A DNA stretch of 64,000 bases from Vibrio sp. CDRSL-10 TSBA (GCA_039696685.1 CP155566.1:868001-932000), one strand, 5' to 3'. Positions 33,444-46,882 are shown, counted from the stretch's first letter. The notes: generated from the letters alone by a model not told the origin. Numbers and translations are program-made.

Positions 33444-34868
33444 TTAAGGAGTAAACGTAGCTACTCCCAGCTCATCTTCACGGCGTGTTTTCGCCATCAT
33501 TTCTGACGGAGAAGTCACGACACGCAAGTTCATCTCTTTTTCTGTTCTTACGAGTTCACCGCGTAAAGAGTTCGGGAACACATCAACAATGTTTACATCG
33601 ACAAACTGGCCAATCAGCTCAGCCGGTCCTTCGAAGTTTACTACACGGTTGTTTTCGGTACGACCACGAAGTTCCATCAGGTTTTTCTTCGACGGACCTT
33701 CAACCAGAATACGTTGCTGGGTACCCATCATCAGGCGTGAGTAACGCATGGCCTGGCTGTTGATCTGCTGTTGCAGCTCGTACAGACGTGCTTTCTTGGT
33801 CTCTTCAGTCAGATCACAAGGGTAATCCGCTGCCGGTGTACCCGGGCGAGGCGAGAAGATAAAGCTGAAGCTCATATCAAAGTCGACATCGCGGATCAGT
33901 TTCATGGTGTCCTGGAAGTCTTTGTCAGACTCGCCAGGGAAAGCGACGATAAAGTCAGAACTGATCTGGATATCCGGGCGCGCTTTACGCAGCTTACGGA
34001 TTATTGACTTGTATTCGATACCGGTGTGCGGACGTTTCATCATGGTCAGGATGCGGTCACTACCACTCTGTACCGGCAGGTGCAGGAAGCTCACCAGCTC
34101 TGGGGTGTCTTCGTATACTGCGATGATGTCGTCAGTGAACTCCAGCGGGTGGCTGGTGGTGAAACGAATACGGTCAATACCATCGATCGACGCAACCAGA
34201 CGCAGCAGTTCGGCAAATGAACAGATTTCACCGTCATGCATCGGGCCGCGGTAAGCGTTTACGTTCTGACCCAGCAGGTTGACTTCACGCACGCCTTGCT
34301 CTGCCAGTTGCGCGATTTCATACAGCACGTCATCCATCGGGCGGCTGACTTCTTCACCACGGGTGTAAGGTACCACACAGTAAGTACAGTACTTAGAACA
34401 GCCTTCCATAATAGAAACGAACGCGGTCGGGCCTTCAGCACGCGGCTCTGGCAGACGGTCGAATTTTTCGATTTCCGGGAAGGAGATATCCATTACCGGC
34501 GCATCATCTGACTGAGATTGTTTGATCATCTCTGGCAGGCGGTGCAGAGTTTGCGGGCCAAAAATAACATCGACAAACGGTGCGCGGTCACGGATATGAT
34601 CGCCTTCCTGAGTCGCGACACAACCACCCACGCCAATCACGACGCCTGGCTTTTTGTCTTTCAGTGTTTTCCAGCGGCCCAGCTGGTGGAATACTTTCTC
34701 TTGCGCTTTTTCGCGAATCGAACAGGTATTAAGTAGAAGTACGTCTGCTTCCTCTGGCTCTTCAGTTAGCTCATAGCCGTTCGCAGCGTTAAGCAGGTCG
34801 GCCATTTTTGATGAATCGTACTCATTCATCTGGCAGCCCCAGGTTTTGATTAGCAGTTTTTTACTCAT
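33444..34868 (-). CDS. miaB: MiaB, tRNA-2-methylthio-N6-dimethylallyladenosine synthase
   Basis: Radical-SAM methylthiotransferase modifying A37 of UNN-reading tRNAs. The 474 residues have the N-terminal MTTase cysteines ([26 protein letters not shown]), the radical-SAM motif [15 protein letters not shown] and a C-terminal TRAM domain (LVEGPSKKN to [10 protein letters not shown]). Length and start ([13 protein letters not shown]) are normal. Confidence 0.97.
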   Translation of the reverse strand: MSKKLLIKTWGCQMNEYDSSKMADLLNAANGYELTEEPEEADVLLLNTCSIREKAQEKVFHQLGRWKTLKDKKPGVVIGVGGCVATQEGDHIRDRAPFVDVIFGPQTLHRLPEMIKQSQSDDAPVMDISFPEIEKFDRLPEPRAEGPTAFVSIMEGCSKYCTYCVVPYTRGEEVSRPMDDVLYEIAQLAEQGVREVNLLGQNVNAYRGPMHDGEICSFAELLRLVASIDGIDRIRFTTSHPLEFTDDIIAVYEDTPELVSFLHLPVQSGSDRILTMMKRPHTGIEYKSIIRKLRKARPDIQISSDFIVAFPGESDKDFQDTMKLIRDVDFDMSFSFIFSPRPGTPAADYPCDLTEETKKARLYELQQQINSQAMRYSRLMMGTQQRILVEGPSKKNLMELRGRTENNRVVNFEGPAELIGQFVDVNIVDVFPNSLRGELVRTEKEMNLRVVTSPSEMMAKTRREDELGVATFTP

Positions 34869-35218
34869 GTTCTTCGCTCGGTCGTTAGTTTAAATTAAGG
34901 GAGCAAATCGCCCAGTGTTTCCAGTGACGTCTGGATAAATTGGCCAGACGTGGTTAAAAATTAGTCACCACTTGGGTGCTAAGCGGCGTATTGTACTGGT
35001 TTCAACCGGAGCTGACCAGTCATTCTCATCCCAGCCATTGTCCTGACAGGCTTTGCCCCTGGGCCGGGCAGGGGATTGGCGCCGAGAGGAAAACCAACCT
35101 GGCAGCATGCATTAGCAAACCGCTGTTTATGGTCATATTTTGTCGCTCGCAAGCCTACCGGTCAGCGGTTGTGTGGTAGACTTGGTTTTTACGATTCAGT
35201 CAGGTAGAAGCAGTAGAT
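34869..35218. other. 350-base gap between miaB and ubiF with two weak stem-loops
   Basis: Contains ACGTCTGG (34927-34934) facing CCAGACGT (34944-34951), and a nearby imperfect hairpin around TTAGTCACC/GGTGCTAA. No supported gene; the divergent promoters of miaB and ubiF must lie here. The GACGTCT at the first arm resembles half a met box but is not tandem, so I do not call MetJ control. Confidence 0.4.
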
Positions 35219-36371
35219 ATGAACGATTTTGACATAGTAGTCATTGGAGGCGGCATGGTCGGCGCGGCAGCGGCCATCGGCTTTGCCCAGCAGGGGCGTC
35301 GGGTAGCGGTTGTGGACGGGCATCAGCCTGCTGCGTTTAACGATGATCAGCCAATGGATGTTCGTATTTCTGCTATCTCGCAAACCTCGGTTGATTTACT
35401 GCAAGCACTTGGCGCCTGGGACAGCATCCGTGCGATGCGGGTCTGCCCTTATCGCCGTCTCGAGACCTGGGAGCATCCCGAATGCCGTACGCGCTTTTCC
35501 AGCGAGGCGCTGGGCCTGCAACAACTGGGTTACATGGTGGAAAACCGGGTGATTCAGCTTGGTTTGTGGCAAGCGTTTAGTGCGTATCCGAATCTGACTT
35601 TGTTGTGCCCGGATAAACTGGCATCGATTGAGTTTGGCGACATCCAGACCATCACGCTGCAATCCGGTACCGAGCTTAAGTGTCAGTGGATTATCGGTGC
35701 GGACGGCGCCAACTCACAGGTACGCACTCTGGCTAACATCGGGATCACCGCCTGGGATTACCGCCAGCATTGCATGCTGATTAATGTCGAAACCGAGCTG
35801 GCGCAACAGGATATCACCTGGCAGCAGTTTTTCCCGTCCGGCCCGCGTTCATTTTTACCGCTCAACGGTCATCAGGGATCGTTAGTGTGGTATGACAGTC
35901 CGGCGCGTATCAAGCAGCTCAGCCATATGAATCCGGCTCAGCTGCGTGCAGAGATACTGAGTCATTTTCCGCCGGAGCTGGGCGATATTAAAGTGCTGCA
36001 GCACGGCTCGTTTCCCGCTTACCCGCCGTCATGCGCAAACCTATGTCAGTAATCATTGCATATTGGTGGGCGATTCAGCGCATACCATCAATCCGTTAGC
36101 GGGGCAGGGTGTGAATCTTGGCTTTAAGGATGTTGCGGCCCTGCTGGAGGCAACCGCCGGGCATGATGAACTGACCCAGGCACAGTTTGAGCGCTACCAG
36201 CGTCAGCGTCGGGGCGATAACCTGTTGATGCAAAGTGGAATGGACTTCTTCTACGCCGCATTCAGTAATGACCACACTCCGCTTAAATGGGTACGCAATG
36301 CGGCACTGAAACTGGCGGAAAACGCCGGGCCGGTGAAGCAGCAGGTACTGCGTTACGCCCTGGGGTTGTAA
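35219..36371 (+). CDS. ubiF: UbiF, ubiquinone biosynthesis hydroxylase (frameshifted in this sequence)
   Basis: FAD monooxygenase that hydroxylates C6 of the demethoxyubiquinone ring. Motifs: Rossmann GGGMVGAAAAIGFAQQGRRV at the N-terminus, the central DGANSQVR, and GDSAHTINPLAGQGVNLGFKD. The last lies in a second frame; removing one T from GTTTC at 36010-36014 joins them as SFPLTRRHAQTYVSNHCILVGDSAH, giving 383 residues. UbiF and UbiH are similar; I choose UbiF from the neighbourhood between miaB and crr. Confidence 0.87.
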
Positions 36372-36511
36372 ACCTTAGCCAGGATAATTCACGCGGTAAT
36401 CCTGCTGCGGTGCGGCCTGGTTAAGGGGCGCGGCTCACGCATTCATGTAAGCAAAGAGCTGATATGTTAAGTACAAACCTGGCATGTAAGTAAAGCCCCA
36501 AATTAAAGACG

Positions 36512-36542
36512 AAAAAAAACGCTGCGATGGCAGCGTTTTTTT
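36512..36542. terminator. Bidirectional terminator between ubiF and crr
   Basis: Stem ACGCTGC/GCAGCGT with a 4-base loop, flanked by AAAAAAA and TTTTTTT, so it works for both convergent genes. Confidence 0.92.
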
Positions 36543-36560
36543 GAATGCTTTGTAAACCGC

Positions 36561-37070
36561 TTACTTAGTTACACGCAGTACAGCAGTTTCACCAACATTT
36601 ACTGAACCAGACAGTTTAGCCAGCTCTTTGATCTCGTCCATGTTAGAGATAACAACAGGAGTCAGAGTTGATTTCGCTTTCTCTTCCAGCAGAGCCAGAT
36701 CGAATTCAATGATAGTGTCGCCCACTTTCACAGACTGACCTTCTTCAGCGATACGTTTGAAGCCTTCGCCTTTCAGCTCAACGGTGTCGATACCGAAGTG
36801 AACAAACAGTTCAACGCCATCGTCAGACTCGATAGAGAATGCGTGGTTAGTTTCGAAAATCTTACCGATAGTACCGTTAACAGGAGCTACCATCTTGTTG
36901 CCAGTAGGCTTGATAGCGATACCGTCACCAACGATTTTTTCAGCAAACACGACATCTGGCACGTCTTCGATGTTTACAATTTCACCAGAAAGAGGTGCGA
37001 TGATTTCAATTGCACCCGCGTCAGCGCTGTCGTCAGAGACTAGCTTCTTAAGTTTGTCAAACAGACCCAT
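36561..37070 (-). CDS. crr: Crr, glucose-specific PTS enzyme IIA
   Basis: Phosphocarrier of 169 residues that feeds glucose and trehalose PTS permeases and regulates adenylate cyclase and non-PTS permeases. The phosphorylated histidine is in [14 protein letters not shown] (His90 or so). In this window it is the likely phosphate donor for TreB. It is separated from ptsI by 104 bases containing a perfect hairpin. Confidence 0.97.
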   Translation of the reverse strand: MGLFDKLKKLVSDDSADAGAIEIIAPLSGEIVNIEDVPDVVFAEKIVGDGIAIKPTGNKMVAPVNGTIGKIFETNHAFSIESDDGVELFVHFGIDTVELKGEGFKRIAEEGQSVKVGDTIIEFDLALLEEKAKSTLTPVVISNMDEIKELAKLSGSVNVGETAVLRVTK

Positions 37071-37130
37071 TGTGTCATGCTCCTAACGTTTTAATATATT
37101 CTGTGAAGTATAGTATACCACTCACTAACA

Positions 37131-37156
37131 ATAGACGACTACTTTTAGTCGTCTAT
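37131..37156 (-). repeat. Intercistronic hairpin between ptsI and crr
   Basis: ATAGACGACTA/TAGTCGTCTAT, 11 perfect bases with a 4-base loop. No T-run on the minus strand after it, so it may stabilise the upstream message or be a processing site; a crr promoter inside this gap is known in E. coli relatives. Confidence 0.75.
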
Positions 37157-37174
37157 GTCATTGGTATTAGCAGA

Positions 37175-38899
37175 TTATTGAGAGTTTTTCGCGATGAATT
37201 TTTCAACGCAAGCTTCGATTTCTGCTGCAGTTGGCAGAGACAGTGCTTCTTCTGCCATTGCTTTCACTTCAGCGAAGTTGGTGTTACGGATCACTTTCTT
37301 CACTTTAGGAATAGAGATGCCGCTCATTGAGAACTCATCCAGACCCATACCCAACAGAAGGAGTGTAGCGCGCTCATCACCTGCCAGTTCACCACACATA
37401 CCGGTCCATTTGCCTTCTGCGTGTGATGCATCAATTACTTGCTTGATCACAGTCAGAACAGCCGGAGACAGCGGGTTGTACAGGTGAGAAATCATTTCGT
37501 TACCACGGTCTACCGCCAGTGTGTACTGGGTCAGGTCGTTGGTACCGATAGAGAAGAAAGACACTTCTTTTGCCAGGTGAGGGGCAATTGCCGCTGCTGC
37601 CGGCGTTTCAACCATCACACCGATTTCGATGTTTTCGTCGAATGCATGGCCTTCAGCACGCAGTTCAGCTTTGTATTCTTCAATCGCTGCTTTCAGTTCA
37701 CGGATTTCTTCAACTGAGATGATCATCGGGAACATGATGCGCAGAGTACCGTGTGCTGATGCACGCAGGATACCACGCAGCTGATCACGCAGGATGTCGC
37801 GACGGTCTAGACTGATACGTACTGCACGCCAGCCCAGGAACGGGTTCATCTCTTTTGGCAGATCCATGTATGGCAGGTCTTTGTCGCCGCCGATATCCAT
37901 AGTACGGATAATCACAGCCTGACCAGCCATCGCTTCTGCCACTTCTTTGTAAGCTTTGTATTGCTCTTCTTCAGTTGGCAGTGCGTCACGGTCCATGAAC
38001 AGGAATTCTGTACGGTACAGACCAACGCCTTCACCGCCGTTGCGGATGATGCCGTCACAGTCTTTTACTGTACCGATGTTACCGCATACTTCTACGCGGT
38101 GGCCGTCTGTGGTTTCTGCGTGCAGGTCTTTCAGTTTCGCCAGCTCTTCTTTTTCAGCCAGGAATGCTGCTTTTACTGCTTTCGCTTCTTCCAGCTCAGC
38201 GTCGCTTGGGTTTACGACAATCTTGTTGTTCATCGCATCCAGGATCAGCATGTCGCCGTTTTTCACCTGAGCGGTAATGTCGTTAGTACCTACGATCGCT
38301 GGCAGTTCCAGAGAACGAGCCATGATAGAGGTGTGAGAAGTACGACCACCGATGTCACATGCAAAGCCCAGAACGTAGTCCAGGTTGATTTGTGCAGTTT
38401 CTGACGGAGTCAGGTCGTAAGCCACCAGGATCACTTCTTCATTGATGTCGCTCAGCGATACAATGTTGATGCCCAGGGCGTTTTTCACGAAGCGTGTACC
38501 GATATCGCGGATATCTGTAGCACGTTCTTTTAGGTATTCGTCATCCAGTGACTCAAGCGCAGCTGCCTGCTCTTCAATCACAGTGTGAATCGCGTTGTCT
38601 GCTGTCAGCTTTTCGTCTTTGATGAGGGCTAAAATTTCTTCTTCTAGCTCTTCATCTTCAAGCAGCATGATATGGCCTTCAAAGATGGCTTCTTTTTCTT
38701 CACCAAAAGTCTCAAGGGCTTTTTGTTTGATAACTTCAAGCTGTGCAGAAGATTTGTTACGTGCGTCGTAGAAACGCGCAACTTCAGCTTCAACTTGAGC
38801 GTCAGAAATGGTGTTTGTATTTAGGACAATTTCATCTTCTTGAAGTAGTAGTGCTTTACCAATAGCAATACCTGGAGATGCTAGGATGCCTGAAATCAT
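37175..38899 (-). CDS. ptsI: PtsI, PTS enzyme I
   Basis: Autophosphorylates from phosphoenolpyruvate and passes phosphate to HPr. The 574 residues have the phosphohistidine motif [15 protein letters not shown] (about His189), the PEP-binding [14 protein letters not shown] and the C-terminal catalytic Cys in MCGELAGDE. Middle gene of ptsH-ptsI-crr. Confidence 0.98.
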   Translation of the reverse strand: MISGILASPGIAIGKALLLQEDEIVLNTNTISDAQVEAEVARFYDARNKSSAQLEVIKQKALETFGEEKEAIFEGHIMLLEDEELEEEILALIKDEKLTADNAIHTVIEEQAAALESLDDEYLKERATDIRDIGTRFVKNALGINIVSLSDINEEVILVAYDLTPSETAQINLDYVLGFACDIGGRTSHTSIMARSLELPAIVGTNDITAQVKNGDMLILDAMNNKIVVNPSDAELEEAKAVKAAFLAEKEELAKLKDLHAETTDGHRVEVCGNIGTVKDCDGIIRNGGEGVGLYRTEFLFMDRDALPTEEEQYKAYKEVAEAMAGQAVIIRTMDIGGDKDLPYMDLPKEMNPFLGWRAVRISLDRRDILRDQLRGILRASAHGTLRIMFPMIISVEEIRELKAAIEEYKAELRAEGHAFDENIEIGVMVETPAAAAIAPHLAKEVSFFSIGTNDLTQYTLAVDRGNEMISHLYNPLSPAVLTVIKQVIDASHAEGKWTGMCGELAGDERATLLLLGMGLDEFSMSGISIPKVKKVIRNTNFAEVKAMAEEALSLPTAAEIEACVEKFIAKNSQ

Positions 38900-38990
38900 A
38901 GCCTTACCTTAAATTGGTCAACTGTAAACGGGAGATAAGTGGACGTTTGTGCTAACGATATATGTAGCTAATTCTAGAGCCTATTTCCAA

Positions 38991-39022
38991 CAAAGCCACT
39001 TTGCGGGAACAAAATGGCTTTG
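38991..39022 (-). repeat. Hairpin between ptsH and ptsI
   Basis: Arms CAAAGCCA and TGGCTTTG with a 16-base loop, 17 bases after the ptsH stop. It may partly terminate or stabilise the ptsH message, which fits the excess of HPr over enzyme I known in enterics. Confidence 0.6.
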
Positions 39023-39038
39023 ACAGGAATGGTGCGAA

Positions 39039-39296
39039 TTAGTGTAGTTGATCCATCAGAGCAACCAGGTGGTCAACAGCTTGTTGAGCTTGTGCACCTT
39101 CTGCAGAGATAGTCACTACAGTGCCTTTAACCAGACCCAGAGTCTGCAGTTTGAACAGGCTTTTCGCGCTAGCGCTTTTACCGTTAGAAGTCACAGTGAT
39201 GTCCGCGTCGAATGCTTTAGCTTCTTTTACGAACTGAGCAGCCGGACGAGTGTGAAGACCGTTTTCTGCAGTGATTTCTACTTGCTTCTCGTACAT
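39039..39296 (-). CDS. ptsH: PtsH, phosphocarrier protein HPr
   Basis: 85 residues; active-site His15 in [13 protein letters not shown]. Normal length and start. The 237-base leader before the cysK terminator has nested complementary segments (GTATCAG/CTGATAC and AGCTCG/CGAGCT), which may fold, but I make no specific claim. Confidence 0.98.
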   Translation of the reverse strand: MYEKQVEITAENGLHTRPAAQFVKEAKAFDADITVTSNGKSASAKSLFKLQTLGLVKGTVVTISAEGAQAQQAVDHLVALMDQLH

Positions 39297-39533
39297 GTTT
39301 TATACCCCAATTAATTTATTTTTTGTAAGTTTATTAACCAGAATTAGCTTAACCGTATCAGCTCGTTTCTGCTAGTTGAGCTACGAGCTTTTCGTGTCAG
39401 AACTGATACTGGTATAAAAATAATCAATCGCCTTGTTGACACTCAGCCATTGAATCTAATCTTGTCTGCTTCTTTATTTTGAAGCTAGAAATAAAACATG
39501 CCTGATATTACCAAAGGTGAGGCTAGGATCAAC

Positions 39534-39560
39534 AAAAAAGCCCCTCAACGGGGCTTTTTT
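39534..39560 (-). terminator. Terminator of cysK
   Basis: Stem AAAAAAGCCCC/GGGGCTTTTTT with a 5-base loop, 27 bases after the cysK stop. Confidence 0.92.
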
Positions 39561-39586
39561 AAACCAAAATTTGATTTCACCACATA

Positions 39587-40555
39587 TTACTGCTGGTTTT
39601 CTTTCTCAGAGAAAATGCCGGCGAACAGGGCAGTACTCAGGTAACGTTCGCCTGAGCTTGGTAGGATAACTACGATAGTTTTTCCTTCAAATTCAGGTAG
39701 TTCTGCAAGACGATTGGCGGCAACAACGGCTGCACCAGATGAGATACCAGCCAGGATACCTTCCTCTTCCATCAGACGACGAGCCATCTCGATCGCTTCA
39801 TCAGAAGTTACAGTTTCAACACGGTCAATCAGGTCCAAATCCAGGTTGCCAGGGATGAAACCGGCACCGATGCCTTGGATTTTATGTGGAGCTGGTTGAA
39901 TATCCTGGCCTGCCAGTGCTTGTGTAATTACCGGAGATTCAGCTGGCTCTACTGCAACAGAAGTGATGGCTTTGCCTTTCTCACCTTTGATGTAACGGCT
40001 GGTACCAGTCAGAGTACCACCGGTACCAACACCAGCGACGAATACGTCAACCTGGCCGTCAGTCGCTTCCCAGATTTCAGGACCTGTGGTCTTTTCGTGA
40101 ATTTCAGGGTTAGCCGGGTTATCGAACTGTTGCAGCAGCAGGTATTTTTCAGGGTTGCTGGCGACAATTTCTTCCGCTTTAGCAATCGCACCTTTCATGC
40201 CTTTAGCTGCTTCAGTCAGCTCCAGGTTTGCACCCAGTGCTTTAAGCAGCTTACGGCGCTCAAGACTCATTGACTCAGGCATAGTCAGCGTCAGTTTGTA
40301 ACCGCGCGCTGCCGCAACGAAGGCCAGAGCAATACCTGTGTTGCCACTGGTTGGTTCCACAAGTTCGATGCCTGGTTTCAGTTTACCTTGCTTCTCTGCA
40401 TCCCAAATCATGTTGGCGCCGATACGGCATTTAACACTGAAGCTTGGGTTACGTGATTCAACTTTAGCCAGTACGTTGCCTTTGCTGACTTTGTTCAGAC
40501 GAACCAGTGGAGTGTTACCAATAGTTAGAGAATTGTCTTCGTAAATTTTGCTCAT
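39587..40555 (-). CDS. cysK: CysK, cysteine synthase A
   Basis: PLP enzyme making cysteine from O-acetylserine and sulphide. The 322 residues have the PLP lysine region [15 protein letters not shown], the substrate loop [12 protein letters not shown] and the PLP-phosphate loop [10 protein letters not shown]. Gene order cysZ-cysK is that of enterics. The 146-base leader has a ATAAGTTATAACTTTTTAA stretch typical of CysB activation sites (about 40656-40674) and a GTATCGA-TAAG-TCGATAC hairpin at 40585-40602. Confidence 0.96.
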   Translation of the reverse strand: MSKIYEDNSLTIGNTPLVRLNKVSKGNVLAKVESRNPSFSVKCRIGANMIWDAEKQGKLKPGIELVEPTSGNTGIALAFVAAARGYKLTLTMPESMSLERRKLLKALGANLELTEAAKGMKGAIAKAEEIVASNPEKYLLLQQFDNPANPEIHEKTTGPEIWEATDGQVDVFVAGVGTGGTLTGTSRYIKGEKGKAITSVAVEPAESPVITQALAGQDIQPAPHKIQGIGAGFIPGNLDLDLIDRVETVTSDEAIEMARRLMEEEGILAGISSGAAVVAANRLAELPEFEGKTIVVILPSSGERYLSTALFAGIFSEKENQQ

Positions 40556-40701
40556 TGTGATGTTCCTTCATTTCGCATGTTTTGGTATCGATAAGTCGAT
40601 ACGTTGCGGATACGATTTAGAGAATATGTGCTCGGTTAAAAAGGTAAAAGGATTAAAAAGTTATAACTTATAGGTATCGGCGGCTTTCACCGCCAAAATG
40701 T

Positions 40702-41448
40702 CTATCGGGTCACATAATGCCCTTTAAACTCGCTGACCCACATCGCGGTCGCGCCACAAACCGCTACCGGCATGACAAACAGGTTGATGATCGGAATCGT
40801 CGTCAGCACCGACACCAGCATGCCGAAGCCATACGCTTTGCCCTGTTTTTGTTTCAAATTATTACGCATGTCATTAAAGCTGACTTTATGGTTATCAAAC
40901 GGGTAGTCACAGTACTGAATAGCCAGCATCCAGGCGGTAAATAAGAACCACATAATTGGCCCCAGAGTCTGGCCGAGGGCCGGGATCAGCAGCAGTAGAA
41001 ACAGACCGATGGCCTTGGGTAAGGTATAGACCAGTTTGCGCCATTCCCGTGACATAATGCGCGGCACATCTTTGATGACGGCCAGTATCCCCTCATCATT
41101 AATTGTGTGGCCGGTGAGTTTTTCTTCCACCTTTTCAGCCAGCAGACCGTTAAACGGTGCGGCGACAAAGTTAGCCAGCGTACTAAAAAAATAGGAGAAG
41201 GTGGCGAGGATGGTCAGCACCAACAGCGGCCACAGAATGTAACTCAGCCAGGACAACCAGTCCGGGATTTGCCCCATCCATTGATTAATCCAGCTGTCGA
41301 GGTGTGAGAACAGATAGAACAGGGCGCCACCGACTAAGAGGATATTAGCCAACAGTGGCATAATCACGAATCGGCGGATGCCGGGTGATAAAGCCAGTTC
41401 CAGGCCGTAGAAAAAATAGCCAAAGCCCGAACGCTTGTGATTTTGCAT
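40702..41448 (-). CDS. cysZ: CysZ, sulfate transporter
   Basis: 248-residue inner-membrane protein of sulphate uptake for cysteine synthesis, with about four long hydrophobic regions. Family sequences include the N-terminal [24 protein letters not shown] and [14 protein letters not shown]. It is upstream of cysK in the same direction. Confidence 0.94.
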   Translation of the reverse strand: MQNHKRSGFGYFFYGLELALSPGIRRFVIMPLLANILLVGGALFYLFSHLDSWINQWMGQIPDWLSWLSYILWPLLVLTILATFSYFFSTLANFVAAPFNGLLAEKVEEKLTGHTINDEGILAVIKDVPRIMSREWRKLVYTLPKAIGLFLLLLIPALGQTLGPIMWFLFTAWMLAIQYCDYPFDNHKVSFNDMRNNLKQKQGKAYGFGMLVSVLTTIPIINLFVMPVAVCGATAMWVSEFKGHYVTR

Positions 41449-41688
41449 AGTGTATTCCGTATACGATTTGCCAGCGGTGAAAGTTGCATTCTATTGTAAC
41501 TGAGCAACAGAGGAAGAAAAGCGTGGTAAAAATCACACCATTAACGCACCTTTTAACATTAAGTTGTTCTAAACAGGGGCTGACTTTTGGTAAAGTAAAC
41601 TGATAAGCCGATAAAACCTACCTTTGGCAACGTTAACGACAAGCGTTGAAGCTCAGGACATCAAAAATCGAGAAACTGAGAGTTTAAG

Positions 41689-42615
41689 ATGCAGGAATTG
41701 CGATTCGTACTCATTATTGTTGGCGCGCTAGCGATAGCCGCTTTGCTATTTCATGGTCTGTGGACCAGTAAAAAAGAAGGGAAGTCTAAGTTTGGTGATA
41801 AACCACTTGGCCGGATTGACGTAGAGCCTGAAGAAGATGAAGTAGCGGCAGCGCGTGCTTTTGCTCCGGAAGATGATTATGAAATCATTCGTAAGGATCG
41901 CAACCAGCCGGACTTCGGGATTAAAGATGAGCCTGAGGTGGATCCTCTGATCGGCGGCTACACATCTGCTGAAGAGCCGCTGACAGAGCAGAGTGAAGTT
42001 CGCTCAGAATTTCAACCGCCTGAAACTGCACCCGTTGATGAAGCCCAGCCAGAGCCAGTGACTGTCTATGAAGCGCCATCCGAGCCGGTGTTCAGCTCTG
42101 CGCGAGCAGATGTCGATGCTGAACCTGTGGTAGAGAAGCCTCAAGCGCAGCCAGAACCAGCGCCTCAGGTGGCTGAGCCTGCCCAGGATGAGATGCAGGT
42201 TATCGTGTTGAATGTACACTGCGCCGGCAATGAGCCGTTTGTTGGTACTAAGCTGTTCGACAGTATGCAGCAGAACGGCCTGTTGTATGGTGAAATGGAT
42301 ATTTTCCATCGTCATGCTGATTTGTCCGGTACCGGTAAGGTGCTGTTCAGTGTCGCGAACATGATGCACCCGGGGACGCTGAAACATGATGATCCGGCAG
42401 AATTCACCACCAAAGGCATTTCATTCTTTATGACCTTGCCATGCTTTGGTGAAGCGGATCATAACTTTAAGCTGATGCTGAAAACAGCGCAGCAGATCGC
42501 CGATGACATGGGCGGTAACGTGCTCGATGACGCGCGCAACCTGATGACACCGGATCGCCTGGCCGCTTACCGTAAGCAAATTACTGACTTTCGGAACCGT
42601 ACAGCACATAATTGA
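41689..42615 (+). CDS. zipA: ZipA, cell division protein
   Basis: Membrane anchor for FtsZ at the division site. One N-terminal membrane segment (residues about 4-25), a basic patch, an acidic and proline-rich unstructured region (about 40-165) and the globular ZipA C-terminal FtsZ-binding domain (about 170-308). Followed by ligA as in other gamma-proteobacteria. Confidence 0.96.
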   Translation: MQELRFVLIIVGALAIAALLFHGLWTSKKEGKSKFGDKPLGRIDVEPEEDEVAAARAFAPEDDYEIIRKDRNQPDFGIKDEPEVDPLIGGYTSAEEPLTEQSEVRSEFQPPETAPVDEAQPEPVTVYEAPSEPVFSSARADVDAEPVVEKPQAQPEPAPQVAEPAQDEMQVIVLNVHCAGNEPFVGTKLFDSMQQNGLLYGEMDIFHRHADLSGTGKVLFSVANMMHPGTLKHDDPAEFTTKGISFFMTLPCFGEADHNFKLMLKTAQQIADDMGGNVLDDARNLMTPDRLAAYRKQITDFRNRTAHN

Positions 42616-42639
42616 TCCCATAACCTTGTTTGGTTAAGA

Positions 42640-42664
42640 AAGGCCCCGTGTCGGGGCCTTTTTT
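42640..42664 (+). terminator. Terminator of zipA
   Basis: Stem AAGGCCCCG/CGGGGCCTT with a 3-base loop followed by TTTT; ligA starts 36 bases later and so must have a promoter in or before it. Confidence 0.88.
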
Positions 42665-42672
42665 CATGATAG

Positions 42673-44710
<2,038 letters not shown>

Positions 44711-44801
44711 TGGCGCTTGTCGGGTTACCGGCGTTAACGGGGTGAGCGCGATAAGCTACCCTGGCCGGTAACCTGAGCCAAATCATTGCAATTATCCCCG
44801 G

Positions 44802-44834
44802 AAGGAGGCATGGTTTAACCCTGTCTCCTTTTTT
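44802..44834 (+). terminator. Terminator after ligA
   Basis: Stem AAGGAGGCA/TGTCTCCTT (one G-T pair) followed by TTTTG. An earlier inverted repeat GGTTACCGG (44723-44731)/CCGGTAACC (44765-44773) precedes it. Confidence 0.75.
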
Positions 44835-44914
44835 GTTGGTCGCTGTGTGCCGGATTGGCCGTGGCAGCCGGAGACAAGTGGCTATTTGTCTGCAGTGCCC
44901 CCGACGGAGGAAAG

Positions 44915-45340
44915 ATGAACATCAGTGAAGTGGCGAAAAAAACCGGCCTGACGGCTAAGTCGGTGCGGTTGTATGAAGAGAAAGGGCTGATTGCCGCCCC
45001 CGTTCGCTCGGGCAATGGTTATCGTCAGTACAATCAGAGTCATGTGGATGATCTGCTGCTGATCGCGCGCTGCAAGAGCGTCGGTTTCTCCCTCGACGAA
45101 TGTAAGGCGATGCTGGCCCTGGCCAATAACCCGCAGCGTACCAGTCACGCGGTGAAAGAAAAGGCTCAGCTCAAACTCGAGCAGGTGAGCAGAAAACTGC
45201 AAGAGCTGACTCTGATTAAGCAGCAGCTTGAAGATTGGGTAAATGAGTGTCCCGGCGATGAAAACAGTGAGTGCCCGATCATCGATAATCTCAAAGGGCA
45301 TTGCTGCCAGCATTCACTGGCAGCTTCATCCGACGGGTAA
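44915..45340 (+). CDS. cueR: CueR, copper-responsive MerR-family regulator
   Basis: Activates copper export and oxidation genes. The 141 residues start at ATG 44915 after GGAGGAAAG (MNISEVAKKTGLTAKSVRLYEE); a frame from 44855 is an extension through the ligA terminator. It has the MerR helix-turn-helix and a coiled coil. The metal loop CPGDENSECPIIDNLKGHCC has the two Cu(I) cysteines eight residues apart and the CueR-type CC pair. No copper exporter is next to it, so its targets lie elsewhere. Confidence 0.92.
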   Translation: MNISEVAKKTGLTAKSVRLYEEKGLIAAPVRSGNGYRQYNQSHVDDLLLIARCKSVGFSLDECKAMLALANNPQRTSHAVKEKAQLKLEQVSRKLQELTLIKQQLEDWVNECPGDENSECPIIDNLKGHCCQHSLAASSDG

Positions 45341-45388
45341 CGTGCCGTTGTTATCATGATAACTGCGCTGTAAGGCACAGTTAAGTGA

Positions 45389-45847
45389 TTAGCGGGGTGG
45401 TTGTACGCTTACTTTTAGTACCGTGCCATCAACGGCAATGACTTCGACTCTCTGACCGGCCCTGAGCGGCGTATCGCATTCCGCTATCCAGGTACTGTCG
45501 CCAATCTGGAGACGAAACTGGCCAACCGGTACATCTTCTGCGACGGTTGCGCTGCGCCCGATCAACTGTTTCTGCTTCTGATTGAGTGTCCGCCTCGCAT
45601 CACTGCGCTTGTCGTGGGTGAGCTGACGGCGCCACCACTGCCAGGTCGTGACCAGCGAAAAAGCCGCAAAGCTGCACCATTGCATCTGCCAGCTAAGCGG
45701 AATGCCGAGCATCAGCCCGGCCACCAGTAACGCCGATAGCCCGAGCCACAGGCAATAGCCGGCCATACCGAGCAGTTCGGTGGCCAGTAAAGCCAGTCCC
45801 AGCCCAAGCCAGTGCCAGTGATTAAATTGGGTTAACCAGTCGATCAA
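45389..45847 (-). CDS. NfeD-like membrane protein (YbbJ)
   Basis: 152 residues: two or three N-terminal membrane segments and a C-terminal OB-fold domain (about 85-150, with IGRSATVAEDVPVGQF). NfeD proteins pair with SPFH-family proteins in membrane microdomains. It begins inside the qmcA stop region by 4 bases, the same order as in E. coli ybbJ-qmcA. Confidence 0.92.
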   Translation of the reverse strand: MIDWLTQFNHWHWLGLGLALLATELLGMAGYCLWLGLSALLVAGLMLGIPLSWQMQWCSFAAFSLVTTWQWWRRQLTHDKRSDARRTLNQKQKQLIGRSATVAEDVPVGQFRLQIGDSTWIAECDTPLRAGQRVEVIAVDGTVLKVSVQPPR

Positions 45848-46769
45848 GAGTCCACCTTACGGGTATCCGTTTGCTTAAACATTTCGGCAATGCCGGTAAT
45901 CGAACCCATCAAACCGGTTGCTTCCAGCGGCAGCATAATGATTTTACCATTCTCAGCCTGACCGATGGTTTTTAATGCCTCGGTGTAGCCTTGGGCGATA
46001 AAGTAATTGACCGCTTTCATATCACCCTGGGCAATGGCGTTTGACACCATCTCCGTGGCTTTCGCTTCCGCCTGCGCGGCACGTTCGCGGGCTTCGGCCT
46101 GTAAAATAGCGGCCTGTTTGGCCCCTTCAGCCTTGAGAATCTCTGCCTGTGCCCTTCGGCTTTGAGGATTTCGGCCTGGCGCACGCCCTGTGCTTCTAAA
46201 ATTGAGGCGCGCTTTTCACGCTCAGCTTTCATCTGCGCATTCATGGCTGAAGTCAGATCCGCCGGAGGCTGGACATCTTTAATCTCAATCCGGGTCACTT
46301 TTACGCCCCATGGATTGGTCGCCTGGTCAACGATGGTCAGCAACTTGGTGTTGATCATATCGCGCTGGCTGAGCATTTCGTCCAGTTCCATTGAGCCCAG
46401 TACGGTACGCATGTTGGTTAGCGTCAGGTTGCGAATCGCATTTTCCAGATCATTGACTTCATAGGCGGCACGCGCGGCATCAATCACCTGCACAAAGCAG
46501 ACAGCATCGATCACCACATTGGCGTTGTCTTTACTGATCACTTCTTGAGCCGGAATGTCCAGCACGCGCTCCATCATATTAATTTTACGCCCGACACGGT
46601 CGATGAAAGGAATGATGAAGTTAAGACCGGGACTAAGCGAATGGGTGTAGCGGCCAAAGCGCTCAACGGTCCAGTTATCGCCCTGTGGTACCGTCTTGAC
46701 TGCCGAGGCGATGAACACGATAACGACGAAGACAAAAATGCCGATGGTAATCAAAGATTCCATTGCCAT
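45844..46769 (-). CDS. qmcA: QmcA, SPFH/stomatin-like membrane protein (frameshifted in this sequence)
   Basis: Membrane-anchored SPFH protein involved in protein quality control. Starts at ATG 46769 ([10 protein letters not shown]) after GATAGGAAT, with one membrane segment and the SPFH domain ([22 protein letters not shown]). The frame breaks after EILKAEGH, in a coiled-coil region of repeated [13 protein letters not shown] units. Here one G is missing (GGGG read as GGG, plus-strand CCC at 46152-46154), unlike the insertions elsewhere in the window. Corrected length 308. Confidence 0.92.
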
Positions 46770-46850
46770 ATTCCTATCCTTGCAAAGGTGAGAGATTAAC
46801 AAGTATAGCGGCAGGTTACGGAATGTTTTGTGATGAATTAATCGCCGCCA

Positions 46851-46882
46851 GAAAAAATTAAGGCAGGAAATCCTGCCTTAAT
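46851..46882 (-). terminator. Terminator downstream of ybbN
   Basis: Stem ATTAAGGCAGGA/TCCTGCCTTAAT, 12 perfect bases with a 2-base core loop, followed on the minus strand by TTTTTT. It separates ybbN from qmcA. Confidence 0.9.

Noticed and set aside
34927..34951. MetJ site upstream of ubiF (GACGTCT)
   Set aside because: Only one half resembles a met box and there is no tandem copy; it reads better as one arm of a stem-loop.
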